From NCBI GenBank assembly GCA_030247855.1, contig JAPDRN010000192.1, positions 1 to 49,612 on the forward strand: a stretch of 49,612 nt of DNA. The letters run 5' to 3'. Positions 10,601 to 16,888 of this stretch are shown in pieces. Under the pieces are notes generated by a model. That model made no database searches and had not been told where the DNA came from. It worked only from the letters and a program-made list of their open reading frames with translations. Positions within the stretch are counted from its first letter, which is position 1. Every line of letters begins with the position of its first letter. The translations under genes and the position numbers were made by a program. This stretch comes from Knufia peltigerae. Taxonomy: Eukaryota > Ascomycota > Eurotiomycetes > Chaetothyriales > Trichomeriaceae.

Positions 10601-13600
10601 CGTCGGCGATCGTCCAGCGGCGTTCGCGGCGTCCGTCGGCGCGCACCGTCGATGGATCGAAGGCTTCATCCAGACGGATGCGACCGCCCGCCGCCTTCAG
10701 CGTGCCCGCCACATTGATGTCGCCGGAACTGAACAATTCCATCGACTGCCCTGGGTCGACGTTGAGCACGGCATTGCTGCCGATGCGCAGGTCACCGGTC
10801 GACAGCAGATGCCCGGCGCGCAGCGTCAGGCTCGCACCCGCGCGCTGGCTGACGCGACCGCTGGCAGGATCCACCATGTACAACAAGGGTGACCATGCCT
10901 GCAGACCCTGCTCACGGCTCGAGGCACTCTGCGCACCCTCGGCCAGGCGCAGGACCGGTTGTTCCACATTCAACTGCACGCCGTCTTCAACGGTCAGCCC
11001 GTTGTGGCCACCGATGTCGTAGCGGGAAAAGCCGCTGCTGAACAGCGGCGCCTGCAACCGCAGCGCTTCCGACGCCGACGCCGCACCGCCAATGGCGACC
11101 CTGCCCCCTGTCGCAAGGTTGAAGGCGCCGCTGCCGCTGCCGAGCGCACTGAAGCGGACGCCATCGCTGATACGCAGCCGGCCACTGCCATCGGTGGCGA
11201 CATCGGTGCTGGCCGCCAACAGGCTGACGCTGCCGCCCTTGCCTACCCGCCCCTTGCCCTTTGCATCGATGCTGCCACCCGCATCCACCGAAACACGTGC
11301 GCCCACACCCACGGTGATGTCATGGCTGACATTGATGCGCAGCTGTCCACCGTCAATCCACGCCTGCGTGGCGCCCCCATCCGACACGGCAAAGGGATTG
11401 CTCCAACCACCAGCAAGATCAAACCCTGCACCAGAGGCAACATCGACCGCGCCACGCCCGGCGGACAGCAACGCGGTGGGTTGACCGAGCACCGGAAGCA
11501 GGTTTCCGGCCTCCACCTGGCCACCCGCGATCTGCACGGTGCCGCCGAAGCTGATCCGGCTACCGGTGAGAGCAAGCTGCCCACCCTCCTGCAGCCTGAG
11601 CGTGCCATCCAGTTCAACCTGCCCCGCCGTGGCAATGTCGACGCGGCCCCAGCGCTGCGCGCTCAGGACATCGCTGTCCAGCGACACCGTGTTGCGCTGC
11701 GACTCCTCCAGCGGCACCTGTAGCGATACCTGCCGCGAATCGGCCGGGTTCTTTCCGATCCATACGTGGGAGTCATACACCGCATTGCGGCCGGTGTTGT
11801 CGTAGCGGCCCAGCCAGAGCTGAGCGTTGCGGGCTGCAGCCGTCTGCGCCTGCGCGTATCCATCCTGGCCCTGGTCGGGGCGGCGTGTCTGTTGCAGCCC
11901 CTGGAATGCACCCGTCTCCACCTGCCCTTGCAGAACTGCGGTGGGTGCCGAGATCAGCAACCGACCCGCATCGCGCCCTACGGTATAGCCATTGTCATAG
12001 CGTTGCCCGGGTGCCACCAGCGGATTGCGGAACGACTCGGTGACGCCCCAGCGTTCCTGCTTCACTTCAAAGCCCCGGTACAGACCGTCGTACAGCATCT
12101 CTGCCGGGGCATCATCAAGACGGTACAGCTGGCCGTCGCGACCACGCAGCCAGCTCTGCTGGACCACGCCAGACTGCACATCCAGGCTGCCACCCGCCAG
12201 ATTGATGCGCGAACCAGCGTGGCTGACAACCTCCTTGCCTGCCAGCTGGACGGTGCCGCCCTGTGCAGCCCATTCGCCTATCGAATGCCCCTGGTTGTCC
12301 AGGTAACCACTCACTTCCAGCAAGCCGCCACCGGCATACCAGCGGGTGCCTTCATAGCCACCGGTGCCTGCGGCCACCTCGGTCAACTGGCGACGGTCGA
12401 TCCACACCTCGCTGCTGATCAGCTTGCCGCTGTCACGGTTGTCAGGCGAATCGCGCAGTTCGTTGCCCTGCACCTTCACCTTGACGTTGTTGCTCTCCAT
12501 CGCCACCTGCACGCCGACCGCACCGGCCACGTCCACGCGGGCGCCGTCGTCCAGATAGCTGCGGCGGCCCGCATCGGAAATCACCTGACCACCGGTCGCC
12601 ACCGCCAGCGAGCCGGCCTGGAAGTTCACATCGCCGCCGGAAACGATCTCGATGCGCGATTGCTCGCGGCGATCCTGCAGGCGCGAGAGATTGTCGAAGG
12701 TGCCGCTGTTGCTGGCCCCGCGCAGCTTGTCCTGCTCGCCGGATTCCTTGATGAGCGCATCGCGCTGGCTGTCGAGCGCAGTGGTCTTGCCATCATCTTC
12801 GATCAGCACCGCCGTCGTTGAACCCGTGGCCAGGGTCACGCTGCCCTTGCTGTCGGAGGATGAACTCAGCAGATGCACAGTGCCGCGCTGGTTCAACGTC
12901 GTGGTGGCCACCGCCACTCCAGCCTGTTCGACAGCCCGACCGGCCAAGGTGATGTCACCCTCGCGCGCCTGGATCAGGCCGCTGTTGCGCACGCTGCCGG
13001 CCGTGCTGTCGGCTACGAAGCGCGGAGCGATCTCATTGCCCCGGGTGGTCGAAGCCGTGTTCTGTGCCGTACCCACGCCGCGGCGGATCACGAAGCTGTC
13101 GCCGGCCGCCAACTGGGTCTGGCCTTTTCGGGTCTCGATCTGGCCCGCGTTCTCCACGCTGTGCCCAGCCAGCAGCACGTAGCCACCGCCCCGCGTTGCC
13201 GTGGTCGGCTCGTGCGTGGTGATGCGCGCACCACGTTCAACCATGATCTTGCCCACCGCATCGGTCAGGGCGGACGTGTTCGCATCAACGCTGTACAGAC
13301 CGTTGTCACGGAACTGCGCGTCGCTGATACGTGCTGCAGCAGCGACCAGATTGCGGACGTTGACTTGGCTGTTGTTGCCAAACACCACGCCGTTGCGGTT
13401 GGCGACGAATACCGTGCCGTTGGCCTTCAGCTGGCCGAGAATCTGGCTAGGCCTTGCGGCGGGATCATTGACCCGGTTCAGCACGGCCCAGTCGGCGTTC
13501 TGCAGGAAATTCAGCGTGGTGTTGCCACCAATGTTGAAGGTTTCCCAGTTCAGGATCGCCTGATCAGCGGTCTGCTCGATGCTGACCTGCACCCGGCCGT

Positions 13601-14060
13601 CGGCGCCCCGCGACTGGGTCGCTTCGCGGGCATTGATCCAGCCCCGGGTCAGCGGATTCTCGTCCACCTTCAGGCCGTCCTTACCCAACCCATCAGCCAC
13701 CACGAAACCCGCCTCGCGTCGCGCCTGCCTGGCCTGCTCCTGCATGCGCTGCTGCAATGCGATGGCCTGCGCGGCCGTGCCGAGGTTGTCGATCGACTGC
13801 TGCAGTTTCTGTCGTGCCGCATCCTGCTGCTGTGCAGGCAGCTGGAACTGGATCGGCACGCCATTGGGCATGCGCCCGCTCTGCGCTGCCGCGCCCTGGG
13901 CGGCGCCGCGGTCGGCGAACCAGCCGGGGCTGAACGCCTGCTGCGCCTGGCTGGCAGGAGCGACCACGGTGCCCAGCGCCACGGCCACGGCCCAGGCCAT
14001 CGGGTGGCTGCGCCAGAGGGAGGCGGAGAATCGGGCAGTGGGCGAATGCGGGTGTGACAT
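1662..14060 (-). CDS. pdtA: Giant filamentous-haemagglutinin-like TpsA exoprotein (PdtA-like)
   Basis: This is a 4132-residue secreted protein. ATG 14060 is preceded by GAGG and gives a signal peptide with cleavage near residue 39. A Gln/Ala-rich helical stretch (about 80-120) leads into a haemagglutination-activity (TPS) domain at about 118-290, with NRNGVVFG at 221-228 in place of the classical NPNG motif. The body is a long beta-helix with many degenerate repeats. An unusual Cys-bearing module is duplicated at about residues 2973-3057. The last ~150 residues (YTPPRRVYDTWGN, APGDVDLIAPLGTIDAGEAG) are the C-terminal signature of the DUF3739 haemagglutinin family. Size, family and position after a type II cluster and a DING protein match P. 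aeruginosa PdtA, a two-partner-secretion exoprotein induced by phosphate starvation. No TpsB transporter gene is in the window. Confidence 0.87.
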   Translation of the reverse strand: MSHPHSPTARFSASLWRSHPMAWAVAVALGTVVAPASQAQQAFSPGWFADRGAAQGAAAQSGRMPNGVPIQFQLPAQQQDAARQKLQQSIDNLGTAAQAIALQQRMQEQARQARREAGFVVADGLGKDGLKVDENPLTRGWINAREATQSRGADGRVQVSIEQTADQAILNWETFNIGGNTTLNFLQNADWAVLNRVNDPAARPSQILGQLKANGTVFVANRNGVVFGNNSQVNVRNLVAAAARISDAQFRDNGLYSVDANTSALTDAVGKIMVERGARITTHEPTTATRGGGYVLLAGHSVENAGQIETRKGQTQLAAGDSFVIRRGVGTAQNTASTTRGNEIAPRFVADSTAGSVRNSGLIQAREGDITLAGRAVEQAGVAVATTTLNQRGTVHLLSSSSDSKGSVTLATGSTTAVLIEDDGKTTALDSQRDALIKESGEQDKLRGASNSGTFDNLSRLQDRREQSRIEIVSGGDVNFQAGSLAVATGGQVISDAGRRSYLDDGARVDVAGAVGVQVAMESNNVKVKVQGNELRDSPDNRDSGKLISSEVWIDRRQLTEVAAGTGGYEGTRWYAGGGLLEVSGYLDNQGHSIGEWAAQGGTVQLAGKEVVSHAGSRINLAGGSLDVQSGVVQQSWLRGRDGQLYRLDDAPAEMLYDGLYRGFEVKQERWGVTESFRNPLVAPGQRYDNGYTVGRDAGRLLISAPTAVLQGQVETGAFQGLQQTRRPDQGQDGYAQAQTAAARNAQLWLGRYDNTGRNAVYDSHVWIGKNPADSRQVSLQVPLEESQRNTVSLDSDVLSAQRWGRVDIATAGQVELDGTLRLQEGGQLALTGSRISFGGTVQIAGGQVEAGNLLPVLGQPTALLSAGRGAVDVASGAGFDLAGGWSNPFAVSDGGATQAWIDGGQLRINVSHDITVGVGARVSVDAGGSIDAKGKGRVGKGGSVSLLAASTDVATDGSGRLRISDGVRFSALGSGSGAFNLATGGRVAIGGAASASEALRLQAPLFSSGFSRYDIGGHNGLTVEDGVQLNVEQPVLRLAEGAQSASSREQGLQAWSPLLYMVDPASGRVSQRAGASLTLRAGHLLSTGDLRIGSNAVLNVDPGQSMELFSSGDINVAGTLKAAGGRIRLDEAFDPSTVRADGRRERRWTIADGALLDVSGDAVSSADARGQLRGQVRKGGTIEIGGALDWEDQDNVRHLPPDTLVVVERGARLDASGASALLDIDGSGRTQVDSDGGSIVLRAANALYLQGVLDASAGGDSARGGTLGVAFGGGTYGGSAGNKEVLAPRVISLTQDTPADQRLPDRLEYGHAALSVQQIEAGGFDHLSLFGDLRAQGDVNLRMDQSLRIHGLNERALGFAEGNNEGSRLQLSAPYVRLAQGRWWQPAGEGTLRPLEASFDVGKQHRFDVTADLIDLRDVTWLAGFDHIDLRSSGDIRMLAPVASSSRESTLASPGSIDISAARLYPAAQAKGRIVAGVPAIGPSGLPFWENPEAVLRIHGVAGGARPAPDSAFGSLELVAATVVQGGNVQAPWGRVQLGGQEFNSDRASRVDLLAGSVTSISGAGLTLPFGGTVDGVTWRKAGAEFNVLDPGSVNIPIGVNIVANAFNGATGSVVDVSGGGELSGAAFVAGRGGSVDILRHTLADANPRYGFSHAGNAVYAIVPGRSDVQAPLATADGSANPRVGQQITIPAGVPGLPAGTYTLLPASYALQPGAFRVEIGAENAIGSGQPVSTGTGSWRLSGHQGQGFGGSVSPLLTDLLLTPAETVRRHASYNETSYGTFVQGVAERRGEALRWRPVDAGNLSLMLGDGAGRMGTPAVTFAGLSRFNPGSAQGRGGILSVNLVASNGASLEIVKEGSSISTERGATVFDAALNAMRPEIMLIGGTFRRDATTNTVEGSATQLAVRSGVNLVAQEVLLAAAFGGKGILLEQGASIDTLSLADPSRVDQTTAPYLVSGGLLAVSNQRLTALSAQGGAAAGAVAIDIGGCVAGCSGQTRLLSAGSINVVTDGALNIGDAVSYGTRQLGLGMSALNLGSAEAIAAAAAAGGLPAGMTMNQDVLQRLLRGNTASGAPALEALSLTARDAINVFGSVDLDTRDSATGRSSLRSLVLGAPAIHGYGAATDRARIFADTLVWDGTLAGTTLPGGEQAQPGGEAMVGRLGSGQLEINTRTLHLGRAPFTRPNSSVAADRQVLGFAGVTLAASERMLFSGKGSLDVFQQQGDYVAGSGWQLTGGALDIVTPLLTGDAGAQLAIRSGGNVQLRGAGATAGNDALGAELSIKADRIAIDSRVALASGRFDANAREGISLGGSAALDLAGRKVSLYDVDKYSWGGDVTLSSSEGDISADAASRIDVSARNNRGGRLTVQALGKQGGSVALAGTLLGSASGRYDAGGTEVPYDGAELVLRARQLQDFTGLNTRLTSGGITGGRAFQLSEGDLVIGNEVKARHVDISLDGGSLQVNGRIDASGEQVGSIRLSARDVLRVDGTLDAHGSGLRVDSYGKIIDSPNRATIELTSASGGLQLGGASALDLRAGTSVPAGTAAGQNDGRARGSVKLNVPRVGTDDAAIDVANGIRIVGAGDIQVNAVRIYDSAPLASAPDVHGHRPQVINQRWLDTVVDPDNSVWMNGALANTGLQQRTAALGSYRLRPGVQIVARTSADNPRGDLVVAGDIDLSGYRYGPQSNRIDPTRRGFGESAALVLRAEGDINVYGSINDGFAPPPANPDEDGWVLLEGRSGGTPNTAFGGDLIVPGEGVQLQRGTEFRAGATLNYALPFEGVTLPAGTVLPVEMVLSGPLLLPAGTVLGAAVTTGSGQVMAAGTVLAQALALQSGSRLGAGFRLRTPAAVAAQVWPAGVALPMAMKLSGALDLHAGAIIPSMTKVELAGDAPVKLRTADASGRQGRNWALAAMLPEGTTSWDLTAVAGADTTAADPRTRRWGSEGSIVLADSHYSTIGTVTTTTEWKGDRVITLDGSLRLWGDESWVGKPVADLARELGLTENEVCDSGPNCGPAPRLVDKEGSLAWWGDESWVGRPATELGVEMGMSEEEICAAMGYCYGGGTLTEVTTYGKRLGAPAWSVLRTGKGDLTLLAAQDVRMKSGFGVYTAGAPTSLGDGYDAQFNPVRAAAPWQTSLLGKNQVSGSYDAALVNYRAWYPDRGGDVRVDAGRDIIGDVWTARSESGTAQRDQAGHSSAAVGNWLWRQGSGTTEDVQTTATSWWINFGTYSTVGAEQDATPRMVGFTGFGTLGGGNLSLEAGRHSGVIASMGNALGLLTAPHSSAIVAAVGSTGRVSNGELHLTGGGDLTLRSGGALNPGLRASAQQPEGFLQDLDLNGAVTNLRGSTLLQAARIGGLSAIQSSYGTLGLKNPFVADAPVAMAGPVLILGDSTARLQARGDIVLGGAADAGRVPTSNYNDVVLSDGQHAAGTTWFSLWTRGTALDLFSAGGNLAPSLAGSLHATGSNMFAEGVALQDRSVPPNINYWLYPSRFSAVAASGDIISASLRGLGPGANTGDVMLLAPSASGQLEVLAGGSIFAAIDATGIARSGSDARLPGPFDPAFMAQRGVSRIRVSHNLSDDGVQGTDPAAILPLFAFGPSTPTTGALTSRPTSPSRFYAVAGDIIGLGSGGRRQLMQNTGTANRTLFDWYEAGSAVQLRAGRDVINANVTALNTSGTDISGIDAGRDIIRSNLTVAGPGNVEVNAGRQVRQEEAGSIVSLGGVVQGDTRPGASIAVTAGNQGIDFDALRARYLDSANLADPAQSLASQPGKAVKIYDKELKQWLQQRFGLAADGAEALAVFDALPKEQQRIFLRQVYYAELREGGREYTNAEGPRFGSYLRGREAIATLMPDKDANGATINRTGDILMYGGSGVRTEAGGNIELMAPGGQIVVGVQGVVPPASAGLVTQGQGDIRLFSQDSVLLGLSRVMTTFGGDILAWSEQGDINAGRGSQTTLLYTPPRRVYDTWGNVILSPLAPASGAGIATLNPIAEVAPGDVDLIAPLGTIDAGEAGIRVSGNINLAALQVLNAANIQVQGDSKGLPVLASVNVNALASASAAANSASQAAQDVMRKSQDDARRNQPSVISVQILGFGSASSSIDPPARGNTAAAAGYDVNSAFQFPQARADAGKQPTQ

Positions 14061-14178
14061 CGGGGACCTCGTCAACCTGATGGGCCGCGTTGGTGGCGGC
14101 GAGTACGGATGGGCCTGCGCGAGGCACGCCCTGCACCTGATAGACGGTGGTGGCGGCGTGAAGGCGACAGGCGCATCA

Positions 14179-14196
14179 CTGTCATGCAGTGGACAT
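14179..14196 (+). promoter_or_regulatory. Candidate Pho box upstream of the FHA-like gene
   Basis: CTGTCAT-GCAG-TGGACAT has the Pho-box layout of two 7-base halves on an 11-bp step. The first half matches CTGTCAT fully and the second in four of seven positions. It lies about 120 bp upstream of the FHA-like start but points away from it. Support is therefore weak and comes partly from the locus's resemblance to a phosphate-controlled one. Confidence 0.25.
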
Positions 14197-14204
14197 ACGC
14201 AGAA

Positions 14205-14228
14205 GGCGCCGGCATTGCTGCCGGCGCC
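14205..14228 (-). terminator. Hairpin terminator after the DING-type gene
   Basis: GGCGCCGGCA and TGCCGGCGCC form a perfect 10-bp stem with a 4-base loop, 36 bases past the stop of the phosphate-binding-protein gene. On the minus strand TTCT follows, a weak U-tract. It probably ends or attenuates the secretion operon transcript before the FHA-like gene, which would then use its own promoter in 14061-14204. Confidence 0.6.
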
Positions 14229-14264
14229 CTTGTGCGTTTCCTGCAATTACCAAGACAATCGCAG

Positions 14265-15455
14265 TTACAGCGGACGGCCGATGCCCGCGCAGGTGCTCGG
14301 GTTGTTCACGGCACCGGCATTGGTAGCGGTCGCGAAGCGGGTGCGGACCGCATCACGCCAAGCCTTGGTCAGCGGGATGAACTTGTGCGCGCGGATCGCG
14401 GCATCGTTCGGGCCCTGCTCGACGCCGGCGACCACGACACTGCCGTAATGGCGGGTCAGGAAGCCACGCACGTTGGCGCCGACAGTGGCGTTCTTGTAGC
14501 ACTGGCCGAACACGAAGTTGGTGTAGCCAGCGATCGGGTAGCCCGCGCTCGGGTTGCCGAACACCGGCACCCAGTTGGCCGGATTCTCAGCGGCGGTACC
14601 GGTCGGCGGAGCAGCGGTTTCCAGGGTCGCCTGCACGCTCACTTCATCCGGCGAGAAGCCCTTGACCTTGGCGACCTTGGTGGCGTCGGTCAGGCTCGGG
14701 ATCACGTCCGGGCCGACGTAGCCGATACGGCCATCGGCAGCGTACACGGCGTTGTACACCGAGGTACCGCCGGTGGCCGGGGCAGCGACGAAGTTCGACG
14801 GAACCGTGGTGAACAGATTGGTGAAGGTCGACTGCACCGAGAAGGCCGGCACGCCGTTGGTCAGCTTCAGCGTGGTGCCGGAAACGTCGGCCGGCTGGCA
14901 GGCGCTGGTCAGGAAGCGGGCCAGCAGTTCGCTGGTGCCGCTGCTCTCGCCGCGGTAGACCACCTGGATGGTGCCGGTACGGGCGCTGTCGATGCTCGAC
15001 CAGTTGGTGATCTTGCCTGAGAAGATGCCGCAGATCTGGGTGACCGAAAGATCAACCGCCGAACCGGCCTTGTTGAACGGAATCGTGACCGAGGTGGCCA
15101 CCGACGGGATCTGCACCAGGGCGCCATAGCGGTTGACGTCACCGGCCACGTTATAGGTGCTGTTGTAGGTGCTCAGCTCGGTGCCGCTCAACACCGAGTC
15201 GCTGCCAGCGAAATGCACGGTGCCGGTAGCCGAGAACAGCGCCGAGTTGTTTTCCAGGAAGGCCTTCTTGCCGGTGCCCGAACCGGTCACAGCGTAGCTG
15301 AAGTTGGCCGGCAGGATGCTGTCGGTCTGGCCCTTGTAGAGGTCGGCCGGCAGCGAGGCGCCGCCGCCGGTGACTGCGGTCTGGGCCGAAGCGGCACCGG
15401 CAGTGGCGAGCAGCGCGGTGGCAACCAGCGCGGCCAGAGTCTTGTACTTGGTCAT
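14265..15455 (-). CDS. DING/PstS-type phosphate-binding exoprotein
   Basis: The 396-residue product has a Sec signal peptide (MTKYKTLAALVATALLATA, cleavage at ASA/Q). The mature start TAVTGGGASLPADLYKG recalls the D/A-I-N-GGGA start of DING proteins. Further family features are SGTGKKAFLENN, HFAGSDS, ICGIFSGKITNWSSI and YRGESSGTSELL, the phosphate-loop segments of PstS-like proteins. A good ribosome site (AGGAGA) precedes ATG 15455. In P. aeruginosa the DING-family LapA, encoded right after the hxc genes, is the substrate of that type II system; this gene has the same position after gspF. The likely role is extracellular phosphate binding or phosphatase activity, as a substrate of the adjacent secretion machine. 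The activity is inferred. Confidence 0.83.
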   Translation of the reverse strand: MTKYKTLAALVATALLATAGAASAQTAVTGGGASLPADLYKGQTDSILPANFSYAVTGSGTGKKAFLENNSALFSATGTVHFAGSDSVLSGTELSTYNSTYNVAGDVNRYGALVQIPSVATSVTIPFNKAGSAVDLSVTQICGIFSGKITNWSSIDSARTGTIQVVYRGESSGTSELLARFLTSACQPADVSGTTLKLTNGVPAFSVQSTFTNLFTTVPSNFVAAPATGGTSVYNAVYAADGRIGYVGPDVIPSLTDATKVAKVKGFSPDEVSVQATLETAAPPTGTAAENPANWVPVFGNPSAGYPIAGYTNFVFGQCYKNATVGANVRGFLTRHYGSVVVAGVEQGPNDAAIRAHKFIPLTKAWRDAVRTRFATATNAGAVNNPSTCAGIGRPL

Positions 15456-15653
15456 GATCTTCTCCTGAAGGGTTTACTGCGAAGGGAAACGCCGAGGGAG
15501 GAACGGTCACTACACGCCTGCTGCCGCCGAGGGCCTCCCAGCCCACTCTGCGGCGACAGGGACATGCTGGTCGTCGCCGATGACAGGCCGCTTAAGAAAC
15601 CTGTGGAAGATCGAAAAAAGGTGTGGAGGATTGTGTGGAGAAACCGGGTATCA
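15456..15653 (-). promoter_or_regulatory. Leader and promoter region of the DING-type gene
   Basis: This gap between gspF and the phosphate-binding-protein gene holds no ORF. It contains a lone Pho half-site (CTGTCAT on the minus strand, 15580-15586), a T-run on the minus strand at 15614-15619 downstream of the REP palindrome, and the AGGAGA ribosome site next to the start. A separate promoter for the exoprotein is plausible, since it would be needed in far larger amounts than the secretion machine. No clear -35/-10 pair was identified. Confidence 0.35.
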
Positions 15654-15677
15654 GTAGATCCACGCCGTGCGTGGATG
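15654..15677. repeat. Single REP palindrome after gspF
   Basis: It starts with GTAG and has arms ATCCACGC and GCGTGGAT around CGT, the same family as the array at 1361-1508. It sits four bases past the gspF stop. It may act as a 3' mRNA stabiliser or partial terminator separating gspF from the exoprotein gene. Confidence 0.85.
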
Positions 15678-15681
15678 CACG

Positions 15682-16881
15682 TCATTGCACCAGCTGGTTC
15701 ATTTCCATGATCGGCATCAGCACGGCCAGCACGATGGTCAGCACCACGCCCCCCATCACCAGGATCATCGTTGGCTCCAGCAATGCAGTGAGTGCCATCG
15801 CGCGGCGTTCGATCTCGCGCGAGATGGTCTGTGCAGCGCGGTCGAGCAACGGTGCCAATGAGCCGGTCTTCTCGCCACTGGCCACCAGGTGCACCAGGAT
15901 CGGCGGATACACTTTCTGCACCTTCAGCGCAGCGCCAAGCGAAGTACCTTCGCGCACGCGTGCGGCCACATCGTCGGCACAGCGCGCCAGCAGCGCGTTG
16001 CCCAGTGTCTGTCGTGCGGCGTCCAGCGCGCGCAGCAAGGGCACGCCGGCATCCAGCAGGATCGCCAGTGTCGATGCGAAGCGAGCACTGTTCACGCCCA
16101 GCACGAAACGGCCCACCATCGGCACGCGCAACAACAGGCTGTCCCAGCGCAGGCGAAGATCCGGCCGCCGCAGTGCCAACCGCAAACCCACCACCAGCGC
16201 GCCGATGCCTAATCCCGTCCATGCGCCCCATGCGCGTACGAACGCACTGGCGGCCAGCATCACCTGGGTCAGCATCGGCAGCGTCTGCCGCGCCTGCACG
16301 AATGCCGTCACTACCTGGGGCACCACGTAGCTGAGCAGGAAGATCACGATCGCCACCGACACCAGGCTGATCGCTGCCGGGTAGATGAACGCCGTCAGCA
16401 CCTTCGCCTGCAACGCGTTGCGCTCTTCGATGTAGTCGGCCAGGCGCTCCATCACCCGTGCCAGGTCGCCGGAATCCTCGCCGGCACCGACCAACGCACG
16501 ATAGATCGCGGGAAAGTCGCGCGGCCGCGCCGCCAGCGCTACGGTCAACCGCTGGCCGGCGCGCACATCGGCACGCACCGCCGTGAGTGCCTGCGCAACG
16601 TGCGGGCGTTCGGCCTGTTCGATCACCGCGCTCAATGCGCTTTCCAGCGGCAGGCTGGCGGCCAGCAGGCTGGCCAGTTGCCGCGTGGCCCAGGCCAGTT
16701 CGCTGGCCGATAGTCTGCGCGTGCCCCAGCCACTGCCGGCATTGCGTGCGGCTGACACCTGTACCGGTGTCAGCCCACGTCCACGCAGTTGCTGGCGCAC
16801 GCCGCGCGCGTTGTCGGCGTCCAGCTGTCCCTTCTCGATGCGCCCCTGTGCGTTGGCGGCCTGGTAGTCGAACAGTGCCAT
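15682..16881 (-). CDS. gspF: Type II secretion inner-membrane platform protein GspF
   Basis: The 399-residue protein has the two-copy T2SF layout: cytoplasmic halves around 60-180 and 265-385, transmembrane segments near 160-190 and 205-235, and a last one at the C-terminus (TMILVMGGVVLTIVLAVLMPI). The family signatures RQLASLLAASLPLESAL and FASTLAILLDAGVPLLRAL occupy matching places in the two halves. I chose ATG 16881 because GAGG lies 9 bases upstream and the product starts MALFDYQA, as in this family; the GTG at 16899 lies inside gspE. GspF links the ATPase GspE to the pseudopilus assembly platform. Confidence 0.93.
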   Translation of the reverse strand: MALFDYQAANAQGRIEKGQLDADNARGVRQQLRGRGLTPVQVSAARNAGSGWGTRRLSASELAWATRQLASLLAASLPLESALSAVIEQAERPHVAQALTAVRADVRAGQRLTVALAARPRDFPAIYRALVGAGEDSGDLARVMERLADYIEERNALQAKVLTAFIYPAAISLVSVAIVIFLLSYVVPQVVTAFVQARQTLPMLTQVMLAASAFVRAWGAWTGLGIGALVVGLRLALRRPDLRLRWDSLLLRVPMVGRFVLGVNSARFASTLAILLDAGVPLLRALDAARQTLGNALLARCADDVAARVREGTSLGAALKVQKVYPPILVHLVASGEKTGSLAPLLDRAAQTISREIERRAMALTALLEPTMILVMGGVVLTIVLAVLMPIMEMNQLVQ

Positions 16882-16888
16882 GCGCGCC

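Noticed and set aside
1437..10892. Long plus-strand ORFs (about 740, 850 and 1200 codons) opposite the giant exoprotein gene
   Set aside because: They are antisense open frames caused by high GC and biased codon use; no domains or start signals, and the minus frame encodes a clear exoprotein.
15580..15586. Pho box upstream of the DING-type gene
   Set aside because: Only one half-site (CTGTCAT) fits; neither neighbouring half on the 11-bp step matches.
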